Of a stretch of 64,000 bases of DNA, positions 27,020-37,097 are shown one piece after another; within the stretch, counting starts at the first letter, position 1, and the number at the start of each line of letters is the position of its first letter. The position numbers and the translations under genes are program-made. Source of the DNA: Coriaria nepalensis (taxonomy: Eukaryota > Streptophyta > Magnoliopsida > Cucurbitales > Coriariaceae); NCBI GenBank assembly GCA_027186245.1, contig CP114483.1:14342220-14406219 (forward strand), read 5' to 3'. A model generated the notes under the pieces. It saw only the letters and a program-made list of their open reading frames with translations. It searched no databases and was not told the DNA's origin.

Positions 27020-27164
27020 TTGTTGTATTCGATAGATTAATTGCAGGTTATGTAAGAAAATCATGTTTGAAGGGCAAAAACATAATTCGTTCGAATTCAT
27101 TTATAATGATTTAATGACTAGAAAAGCCACAATGACATGATTTTAAGGCTAAGTAAATGTATAG
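27020..27164 (+). repeat. Subunit B of the monomer (145 bp)
   Basis: Middle third and the most diverged at its 5' end, though TAGATTAATTGCAGGTTATG clearly matches the A and C cores. Its last ~65 bp match C at roughly 80% (ATAATGATTTAATGA, CAATGACATGA, ATAG end). It carries a 14-bp dyad, AATTCG-TT-CGAATT, that the other subunits lack. Most class-defining variation of the array lies here: the first 25 bp, the CATTTAT/CATATAT/CAAATAT site, and the AAAGCCACA/AAAGCCTCA/AGAGCCTGA site. Confidence 0.85.
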
Positions 27165-27299
27165 TTGCCTTTAATAGATCAACTGCAAGTTATGCACGAA
27201 AGTCATGTTTAAAATGCGAATTTCATCTGAAGTGATTTAGAATGATTTAATGAGTAAAAGAGATGCAATGATATGACTTTAACACTAAAAAATGCATAG
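27165..27299 (+). repeat. Subunit C of the monomer (135 bp)
   Basis: Last third of the monomer. It starts TTGCCTTTAATAGATCAACT and ends CTAAAAAATGCATAG. It resembles A in its 5' half and both A and B in its 3' half. Four linked sites vary: ATGCGAA/GGCGAA/GGTGAA/GGAGAA; CATCTGAAGTG/CGTCTGAAGTG/CGTCTGAAGCG/CTCCTGAAGCG; GCAATGAT/GCAATAAT/GCAAAGAT; and A6/A7. GGAGAA, AAGCG, GCAATAAT and A7 usually travel together. Confidence 0.85.
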
Positions 27300-28139
27300 T
27301 TGCCTTCAGTAGATCAATTGCAAGTTATGCATGAAAGTCGTGTTTTAAATGCGAAAATAGAACTAGTTCGAAGTGCTTTCAAACAATTTAATGATCTAAA
27401 AAGACTGAATGATATGCTGTTTAAGGCTAAAATAATGCATTGTTGTATTCGATAGATTAATTGCTGGTTATGTAAGAAAATCATGTTTGAAGGGCAAAAA
27501 CATAATTCGTTCGAATTCATTTATAATGATTTAATGACTAGAAAAGCCACAATGACATGATTTTAAGGCTAAGTAAATGTATAGTTGCCTTTAATAGATC
27601 AACTGCATGTTATGCACGAAAGTCATGTTTAAAAGGCGAATTTCATCTGAAGTGATTTAGAATGATTTAATGAGTAAAAGAGATGCAATGATATGACTTT
27701 AACACTAAAAAATGCATAGTTGCCTTCAGTAGATCAATTGCAAGTTATGCATGAAAGTCGTGTTTTAAATGCGAAAATAGAACTAGTTCGAAGTGCTTTC
27801 AAACAATTTAATGATCTAAAAAGACTGAATGATATGCTCTTTAAGGCTAAAATAATGCATTGTTGTATTCGATAGATTAATTGCAGGTTATGTAAGAAAA
27901 TCATGTTTGAAGGGCAAAAAAATAATTCGTTCGAATTCATTTATAATGATTTAATGACTAGAAAAGCCACAATGACATGATTTTAAGGCTAAGTAAATGT
28001 ATAGTTGCCTTTAATAGATCAATTGCATGTTATGCACGAAAGTCATGTTTAAAAGGCGAATTTCATCTGAAGTGATTTAGAATGATTTAATGAGTAAAAG
28101 AGATGCAATGATATGACTTTAACACTAAAAAATGCATAG

Positions 28140-31100
28140 TTGCCTTCAGTAGATCAATTGCAAGTTATGCATGAAAGTCGTGTTTTAAATGCGAAAATAG
28201 AACTAGTTCGAAGTGCTTTCGAACAATTTAATGATCTAAAAAGACTGAATGATATGCTCTTTAAGGCTAAAATAATGCATTGTTGTATACGAATGATTAA
28301 TTGCAGGTTATGTAAGAAAATCATGTTTGAAGGGCAAAAATATAATTCGTTCGAATTCATATATAATGATTTAATGACTAGAAGAGCCTGAATGACATGA
28401 TTTTAACGCTAAGTAAATGTATAGTTGCCTTCAATAGATCAACTGCAAGTTATGCACGAAAGTCATGTTTAAAAGGTGAATTTCGTCTGAAGTGATTTAG
28501 AATGATTTAATGAGTAAAAGAGATGCAATGATATGACTTTAACACTAAAAATTGCATAGTTGCCTTCAGTAGATCAATTGCAAGTTATGCATGAAAGTCA
28601 TGTTTTAAATGTGAAAATAGAACTAGTTCAAAGTGCTTTCAAACAATTTAATGATCTAAAAAGACTGAATGATATGCTCTTAAGGCTAAAATAATGCATT
28701 GTTGTATTCAATAGATTAATTGCAGGTTATGAAAGAAAATCATGTTTGAAGGGCAAAAATATAATTCGTTCGAATTCAAATATAATGATTTAATGACTAG
28801 AAGAGCCTGAATGACATGATTTTAAGGCTAAGTAAATGTATAGTTGCCTTCAATAGATCAACTGCAAGTTATGCACGAAAGTCATGTTTAAAAGGTGAAT
28901 TTCGTCTGAAGTGATTTAGAATGATTTAATGAGTAAAAGAGATGCAATGATATGACTTTAACACTAAAAAATGCATAGTTGCCTTCAGTAGATCAATTGC
29001 AAGTTATGCATGAAAGTCGTGTTTTAAATGCGAGAATAGAACTAGTTCGAAGTGCTTTCAAACAATTTAATGATCTAAAAAGACTGAATGATATGCTCTT
29101 TAAGGCTAAAATAATGCATTGTTGTATTCGATAGATTAATTGCAGGTTATGTAAGAAAATCATGTTTGAAGGGCAAAAACATAATTCGTTCGAATTCATT
29201 TATAATGATTTAATGACTAGAAAAGCCTCAATGACATGATTTTAACGCTAAGTAAATGTATAGTTGCCTTCAATAGATCAACTGCAAGTTATGCACGAAA
29301 GTCATGTTTAAAAGGAGAATTTCTCCTGAAGCGATTTAGAATGATTTAATGAGTAAAAGAGATGCAATGATATGACTTTAACACTAAAAAAATGCATAGT
29401 TGCCTTCAGTAGATCAATTGCAAGTTATGCATGAAAGTCGTGTTTTAAATGCGAAAATAGAATTAGTTCGAAGTGCTTTCAAACAATTTAATGATCTAAA
29501 AAGACTGAATGATATGCTCTTTAAGGCTAAAATAATGCATTGTTGTATTCGATAGATTAATTGCAGGTTATGTAAGAAAATCATGTTTGAAGGGCAAAAA
29601 TATAATTCGTTCGAATTCAAATATAATGATTTAATGACTAGAAGAGCCCGAATGACATGATTTTAAGGCTAAGTAAATGTATAGTTGCCTTCAATAGATC
29701 AACTGCAAGTTATGCACGAAAGTCATGTTTAAAAGGTGAATTTCGTCTGAAGTGATTTAGAATGATTTAATGAGTAAAAGAGATGCAATGATATGACTTT
29801 AACACTAAAAAATGCATAGTTGCCTTCAGTAGATCAATTGCAAGTTATGCATGAAAGTCGTGTTTTAAATGCGAAAATAGAACTAGTTCGAAGTGCTTTC
29901 AAACAATTTAATGATCTAAAAAGACTGAATGATATGCTCTTTAAGGCTAAAATAATGCATTGTTGTATACGATTGATTAATTGCAGGTTATGTAAGAAAA
30001 TCATGTTTGAAGGGCAAAAATATAATTCGTTCGAATTCATATATAATGATTTAATGACTAGAAGAGCCTGAATGACATGATTTTAACGCTAAGTAAATGT
30101 ATAGTTGCCTTCAATAGATCAACTGCAAGTTATGCACGAAAGTCATGTTTAAAAGGTGAATTTCGTCTGAAGTGATTTAGAATGATTTAATGAGTAAAAG
30201 AGATGCAATGATATGACTTTAACACTAAAAAATGCATAGTTGCCTTCAGTAGATCAATTGCAAGTTATGCGTGAAAGTCGTGTTTTAAATGCGAAAATAG
30301 AACTAGTTCGAAGTGCTTTCAAACAATTTAATGATCTAAAAAGACTGAATGATATGCTCTTTAAGGCTAAAATAATGCATTGTTGTATACGATTGATTAA
30401 TTGCAGGTTATGTAAGAAAATCATGTTTGAAGGGCAAAAATATAATTCGTTCGAATTCATATATAATGATTTAATGACTAGAAGAGCCTGAATGACATGA
30501 TTTTAACGCTAAGTAAATGTATAGTTGCCTTCAATAGATCAACTGCAAGTTATGCACGAAAGTCATGTTTAAAAGGTGAATTTCGTCTGAAGTGATTTAG
30601 AATGATTTAATGAGTAAAAGAGATGCAATGATATGACTTTAACACTAAAAATTGCATAGTTGCCTTCAGTAGATCAATTGCAAGTTATGCATGAAAGTCA
30701 TGTTTTAAATGTGAAAATAGAACTAGTTCAAAGTGCTTTCAAACAATTTAATGATCTAAAAAGACTGAATGATATGCTCTTAAGGCTAAAATAATGCATT
30801 GTTGTATTCAATAGATTAATTGCAGGTTATGTAAGAAAATCATGTTTGAAGGGCAAAAATATAATTCGTTCGAATTCATATATAATGATTTAATGACTAG
30901 AAGAGCCCGAATGACATGATTTTAAGGCTAAGTAAATGTATAGTTGCCTTCAATAGATCAACTGCAAGTTATGCACGAAAGTCATGTTTAAAAGGTGAAT
31001 TTCGTCTGAAGTGATTTAGAATGATTTAATGAGTAAAAGAGATGCAATGATATGACTTTAACACTAAAAAATGCATAGTTGCCTTCAGTAGATCAATTGC

Positions 31101-32340
31101 AAGTTATGCATGAAAGTCGTGTTTTAAATGCGAAAATAGAACTAGTTCGAAGTGCTTTCAAACAATTTAATGATCTAAAAAGACTGAATGATATGCTCTT
31201 TAAGGCTAAAATAATGCATTGTTGTATTCGATAGATTAATTGCAGGTTATGTAAGAAAATCATGTTTGAAGGGCAAAAACATAATTCGTTCGAATTCATT
31301 TATAATGATTTAATGACTAGAAAAGCCTCAATGACATGATTTTAACGCTAAGTAAATGTATAGTTGCCTTCAATAGATCAACTGCAAGTTATGCACGAAA
31401 GTCATGTTTAAAAGGAGAATTTCTCCTGAAGCGATTTAGAATGATTTAATGAGTAAAAGAGATGCAATGATATGACTTTAACACTAAAAAAATGCATAGT
31501 TGCCTTCAGTAGATCAATTGCAAGTTATGCATGAAAGTCGTGTTTTAAATGCGAAAATAGAATTAGTTCGAAGTGCTTTCAAACAATTTAATGATCTAAA
31601 AAGACTGAATGATATGCTCTTTAAGGCTAAAATAATGCATTGTTGTATTCGATAGATTAATTGCAGGTTATGTAAGAAAATCATGTTTGAAGGGCAAAAA
31701 TATAATTCGTTCGAATTCAAATATAATGATTTAATGACTAGAAGAGCCCGAATGACATGATTTTAAGGCTAAGTAAATGTATAGTTGCCTTCAATAGATC
31801 AACTGCAAGTTATGCACGAAAGTCATGTTTAAAAGGTGAATTTCGTCTGAAGTGATTTAGAATGATTTAATGAGTAAAAGAGATGCAATGATATGACTTT
31901 AACACTAAAAAATGCATAGTTGCCTTCAGTAGATCAATTGCAAGTTATGCATGAAAGTCGTGTTTTAAATGCGAAAATAGAACTAGTTCGAAGTGCTTTC
32001 AAACAATTTAATGATCTAAAAAGACTGAATGATATGCTCTTTAAGGCTAAAATAATGCATTGTTGTATACGATAGATTAATTGCAGGTTATGTAAGAAAA
32101 TCATGTTTGAAGGGCAAAAATATAATTCGTTCGAATTCATATATAATGATTTAATGACTAGAAGAGCCTGAATGACATGATTTTAACGCTAAGTAAATGT
32201 ATAGTTGCCTTCAATAGATCAACTGCAAGTTATGCACGAAAGTCATGTTTAAAAGGAGAATTTCGTCTGAAGCGATTTAGAATGATTTAATGAGTAAAAG
32301 AGATGCAATAATATGACTTTAACACTAAAAAAATGCATAG
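28140..32340 (+). repeat. 5-monomer higher-order repeat, two copies (28140-30239 and 30240-32340)
   Basis: Monomers at 28140, 28560, 28979, 29400 and 29820 pair with those at 30240, 30660, 31079, 31500 and 31920 at 2,100 bp. Shared markers are an altered TATACGA-TGATT in the first, the GTCATG/ATGTGAA/GTTCAAAG class in the second, TTTCTCCTGAAG in the third, and CAAATAT with AGAGCCCGA in the fourth. The fifth differs: 29820 has CGATTGATT and GGTGAA, while 31920 has CGATAGATT and GGAGAA. The adjacent units 29820 and 30240 are almost the same, so the copy edge lies there. Confidence 0.83.
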
Positions 32341-35281
32341 TTGCCTTCAGTAGATCAATTGCAAGTTATGCATGAAACTCGTGTTTTAAATGCGAAAATA
32401 GAATTAGTTCGAAGTGCTTTCAAACAATTTAATGATCTAAAAAGACTGAATAATATGCTCTTTAAGGCTAAAATAATGCATTGTTGTATTCGATAGATTA
32501 ATTGCAGGTTATGTAAGAAAATCATGTTTGAAGGGCAAAAACATAATTCGTTCGAATTCATTTATAATGATTTAATGACTAGAAAAGCCACAATGACATG
32601 ATTTTAAGGCTAAGTAAATGTATAGTTGCCTTTAATAGATCAACTGCAAGTTATGCACGAAAGTCATGTTTAAAATGCGAATTTCATCTGAAGTGATTTA
32701 GAATGATTTAATGAGTAAAAGAGATGCAATGATATGACTTTAACACTAAAAAATGCATAGTTGCCTTCAGTAGATCAATTGCAAGTTATGCATGAAAGTC
32801 GTGTTTTAAATGCGAAAATAGAACTAGTTCGAAGTGCTTTCAAACAATTTAATGATCTAAAAAGACTGAATGATATGCTGTTTAAGGCTAAAATAATGCA
32901 TTGTTGTATTCGATAGATTAATTGCTGGTTATGTAAGAAAATCATGTTTGAAGGGCAAAAACATAATTCGTTCGAATTCATTTATAATGATTTAATGACT
33001 AGAAAAGCCAGAATGACATGATTTTAAGGCTAAGTAAATGTATAGTTGCCTTTAATAGATCAACTGCATGTTATGCACGAAAGTCATGTTTAAAAGGCGA
33101 ATTTCATCTGAAGTGATTTAGAATGATTTAATGAGTAAAAGAGATGCAATGATATGACTTTAACACTAAAAAATGCATAGTTGCCTTCAGTAGATCAATT
33201 GCAAGTTATGCATGAAAGTCGTGTTTTAAATGCGAAAATAGAACTAGTTCGAAGTGCTTTCAAACAATTTAATGATCTAAAAAGACTGAATGATATGCTC
33301 TTTAAGGCTAAAATAATGCATTGTTGTATACGATTGATTAATTGCAGGTTATGTAAGAAAATCATGTTTGAAGGGCAAAAATATAATTCGTTCGAATTCA
33401 TATATAATGATTTAATGACTAGAAGAGCCTGAATGACATGATTTTAACGCTAAGTAAATGTATAGTTGCCTTCAATAGATCAACTGCAAGTTATGCACGA
33501 AAGTCATGTTTAAAAGGTGAATTTCGTCTGAAGTGATTTAGAATGATTTAATGAGTAAAAGAGATGCAATGATATGACTTTAACACTAAAAATTGCATAG
33601 TTGCCTTCAGTAGATCAATTGCAAGTTATGCATGAAAGTCATGTTTTAAATGTGAAAATAGAACTAGTTCAAAGTGCTTTCAAACAATTTAATGATCTAA
33701 AAAGACTGAATGATATGCTCTTAAGGCTAAAATAATGCATTGTTGTATTCAATAGATTAATTGCAGGTTATGTAAGAAAATCATGTTTGAAGGGCAAAAA
33801 TATAATTCGTTCGAATTCAAATATAATGATTTAATGACTAGAAGAGCCCGAATGACATGATTTTAAGGCTAAGTAAATGTATAGTTGCCTTCAATAGATC
33901 AACTGCAAGTTATGCACGAAAGTCATGTTTAAAAGGTGAATTTCGTCTGAAGTGATTTAGAATGATTTAATGAGTAAAAGAGATGCAATGATATGACTTT
34001 AACACTAAAAAATGCATAGTTGCCTTCAGTAGATCAATTGCAAGTTATGCATGAAAGTCGTGTTTTAAATGCGAAAATAGAACTAGTTCGAAGTGCTTTC
34101 AAACAATTTAATGATCTAAAAAGACTGAATGATATGCTCTTTAAGGCTAAAATAATGCATTGTTGTATACGATAGATTAATTGCAGGTTATGTAAGAAAA
34201 TCATGTTTGAAGGGCAAAAATATAATTCGTTCGAATTCATATATAATGATTTAATGACTAGAAGAGCCTCAATGACATGATTTTAACGCTAAGTAAATGT
34301 ATAGTTGCCTTCAATAGATCAACTGCAAGTTATGCACGAAAGTCATGTTTAAAAGGAGAATTTCGTCTGAAGCGATTTAGAATGATTTAATGAGTAAAAG
34401 AGATGCAATAATATGACTTTAACACTAAAAAAATGCATAGTTGCCTTCAGTAGATCAATTGCAAGTTATGCATGAAAGTCGTGTTTTAAATGCGAAAATA
34501 GAATTAGTTCGAAGTGCTTTCAAACAATTTAATGATCTAAAAAGACTGAATGATATGCTCTTTAAGGCTAAAATAATGCATTGTTGTATTCGATAGATTA
34601 ATTGCAGGTTATGTAAGAAAATCATGTTTGAAGGGCAAAAACATAATTCGTTCGAATTCATTTATAATGATTTAATGACTAGAAAAGCCACAATGACATG
34701 ATTTTAAGGCTAAGTAAACGTATAGTTGCCTTTAATAGATCAACTGCATGTTATGCACGAAAGTCATGTTTAAAAGGCGAATTTCATCTGAAGTGATTTA
34801 GAATGATTTAATGAGTAAAAGAGATGCAATGATATGACTTTAACACTAAAAAATGCATAGTTGCCTTCAGTAGATCAATTGCAAGTTATGCATGAAAGTC
34901 GTGTTTTAAATGCGAAAATAGAACTAGTTCGAAGTGCTTTCAAACAATTTAATGATCTAAAAAGACTGAATGATATGCTCTTTAAGGCTAAAATAATGCA
35001 TTGTTGTATACGATAGATTAATTGCAGGTTATGTAAGAAAATCATGTTTGAAGGGCAAAAACATAATTCGTTCGAATTCATTTATAATGATTTAATGACT
35101 AGAAAAGCCTCAATGACATGATTTTAACGCTAAGTAAATGTATAGTTGCCTTCAATAGATCAACTGCAAGTTATGCACGAAAGTCATGTTTAAAAGGAGA
35201 ATTTCGTCTGAAGCGATTTAGAATGATTTAATGAGTAAAAGAGATGCAATAATATGACTTTAACACTAAAAAAATGCATAG
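32341..35281 (+). repeat. Monomers at 32341, 32761, 33181, 33601, 34020, 34441, 34861
   Basis: Classes from both flanks are shuffled here. Units 32341 and 32761 resemble 26880 and 27300 (GCTGTTTAAGG in 32761). Units 33181 and 33601 resemble 30240 and 30660. Unit 34020 resembles 31920. Private changes include GAAACTCGTG and GAATAATATG in 32341, AAAGCCAGA at the end of 32761's B, and AGTAAACGTATAG in 34441. Confidence 0.8.
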
Positions 35282-36962
35282 TTGCCTTCAGTAGATCAAT
35301 TGCAAGTTTTGCATGAAAGTCGTGTTTTAAATGCGAAAATAGAATTAGTTCGAAGTGCTTTCAAACAATTTAATGATCTAAAAAGACTGAATGATATGCT
35401 CTTAAGGCTAAAATAATGCATTGTTGTATTCAATTGATTAATTGCAGGTTATGTAAGAAAATCATGTTTGAAGGGCAAAATTATAATTCGTTCGAATTCA
35501 TATATAATGATTTAATGACTAGAAGAGCCTGAATGACATGATTTTAACGCTAAGTAAATGTATAGTTGCCTTCAATAGATCAACTGCAAGTTATGCACGA
35601 AAGTCATGTTTAAAAGGTGAATTTCGTCTGAAGTGATTTAGAATGATTTAATGAGTAAAAGAGATGCAATGATATGACTTTAACACTAAAAAATGCATAG
35701 TTGCCTTCAGTAGATCAATTGCAAGTTATGCATGAAAGTCGTGTTTTAAATGCGAAAATAGAACTAGTTCGAAGTGCTTTCAAACAATTTAATGATCTAA
35801 AAAGACTGAATGATATGCTCTTTAAGGCTAAAATAATGCATTGTTGTATTCGATAGATTAATTGCCTGTTATGTAAGAAAATCATGTTTGAAGGGCAAAA
35901 ACATAATTCGTTCGAATTCATTTATAATGATTTAATGACTAGAAAAGCCCCAATGACATGATTTTAAGGCTAAGTAAATATATAGTTGCCTTTAATAGAT
36001 CAACTGCATGTTATGCACGAAAGTCATGTTTAAAAGGCGAATTTCCTCTGAAGTGATTTAGAATGATTTAATGAGTAAAAGAGATGCAATGATATGACTT
36101 TAACACTAAAAAATGCATAGTTGCCTTCAGTAGATCAATTGCAAGTTATGCATGAAAGTCGTGTTTTAAATGCGAAAATAGAACTAGTTCGAAGTGCTTT
36201 CAAACAATTTAATGATCTAAAAAGACTGAATGATATGCTCTTTAAGGCTAAAATAATGCATTGTTGTATACGATAGATTATTTGCAGGTTATGTAAGAAA
36301 ATCATGTTTGAAGGGCAAAAATATAATTCGTTCGAATTCATATATAATGATTTAATGACTAGAAGAGCCTGAATGACATGATTTTAACGCTAAGTAAATG
36401 TATAGTTGCCTTCAATAGATCAACTGCAAGTTATGCACGAAAGTCATGTTTAAAAGGTGAATTTCGTCTGAAGCGATTTAGAATGATTTAATGAGTAAAA
36501 GAGATGCAATAATATGACTTTAACACTAAAAAAATGCATAGTTGCCTTCAGTAGATCAATTGCAAGTTATGCATGAAAGTCGTGTTTTAAATGCGAAAAT
36601 AGAATTAGTTCGAAGTGCTTTCAAACAATTTAATGATCTAAAAAGACTGAATGATATGCTCTTTAAGGCTAAAATAATGCATTGTTGTATTCGATAGATT
36701 AATTGCAGGTTATGTAAGAAAATCATGTTTGAAGGGCAAAAACATAATTCGTTCGAATTCATTTATAATGATTTAATGACTAGAAAAGCCACAATGACAT
36801 GATTTTAAGGCTAAGTAAATGTATAGTTGCCTTCAATAGATCAACTGCAAGTTATGCACGAAAGTCATGTTTAAAAGGAGAATTTCGTCTGAAGCGATTT
36901 AGAATGATTTAATGAGTAAAAGAGATGCAATAATATGACTTTAACACAAAAAAAATGCATAG
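35282..36962 (+). repeat. Monomers at 35282, 35701, 36121, 36542
   Basis: The 35282 and 35701 units recur at 38359 and 38778, sharing the rare AAGTTTTGCATG and GCAAAATTATAAT (first) and GCCTGTTATG, AAAGCCCCA and AAATATATAG (second). The 36121 unit has GATTATTTGCAGG. The 36542 unit changes class in subunit C, where TTCAATAG and GGAGAA follow AAAGCCACA and AAGGC. It ends with CACAAAAAAAATGC just before the truncated unit. Confidence 0.82.
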
Positions 36963-37097
36963 TTGCCTTCAGTAGATCAATTGCAAGTTATGCATGAAAG
37001 TCGTGTTTTAAATGCGAATTTCATCTGAAGTGATTTAGAATGATTTAATGAGTAAAAGAGATGCAATGATATGACTTTAACACTAAAAAATGCATAG
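36963..37097 (+). repeat. 135-bp truncated unit: A/C subunit fusion lacking B
   Basis: The unit starts as a normal subunit A (TTGCCTTCAGTAGATC, GTCGTGTTTTAAATGCGAA). It then runs straight into subunit C (TTTCATCTGAAGTGATTTAG) to the monomer end. A full monomer is 420 bp, so 285 bp are missing, the length of two subunits. The join falls in the AAATGCGAA shared by A and C, at about 37010-37018. It is the only unit of aberrant length in the window and shows that exchange can take place in the 140-bp register. Confidence 0.93.

Larger units (their letters stand above)
26880..27299 (+). repeat. Representative 420-bp monomer (trimer of ~140-bp subunits)
   Basis: This clean copy is used as reference for the array. 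It consists of subunits A (26880-27019), B (27020-27164) and C (27165-27299), which align to each other over their whole length. It carries one EcoRI site (GAATTC) in B and two ATGCAT sites, one in A and one at the C end. Each subunit holds a short A-tract (A5 in A, A5 in B, A6 in C). Most monomers lie a few percent from this copy by eye. Confidence 0.9.
22676..28139 (+). repeat. Mixed monomers at 22676, 23096, 23516, 23936, 24355, 24776, 25197, 25617, 26038, 26459, 26880, 27300, 27720
   Basis: This stretch shows no single clean higher-order period. The pair 23096/23516 recurs at 27300/27720, with AAAAAAATAATTC marking the second member of each pair. The CAAATAT class makes its first appearance at 24776 and 25197. 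The neighbours at 26038 and 26459 are nearly the same monomer (TATACGAT, ATTAG, TTTCTCCTGAAG) and look like a one-unit duplication. The 22676 unit has GTTTGAAATGAGAAAAT, and the 27300 unit introduces GCTGTTTAAGG. Confidence 0.8.

Noticed and set aside
27066..27082. CENP-B box
   Set aside because: ATTCGTTCGAATTCATT fits the first half of the NTTCGNNNNANNCGGGN pattern, but TCAT stands where CGGG is required.
26930..27090. tRNA-like internal promoter boxes (GTTCGAA as a B box, GGCTAAGT as an A box)
   Set aside because: GTTCGAA lacks the CC at the right distance, the A-box-like string lies on the wrong side and too far away, and no cloverleaf can be folded around them. No evidence for a tRNA-derived element.
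36963..37097. Insertion of a foreign element at the odd-length unit
   Set aside because: All 135 bp are satellite subunit A followed by C. It is a deletion-fusion and not an insertion.
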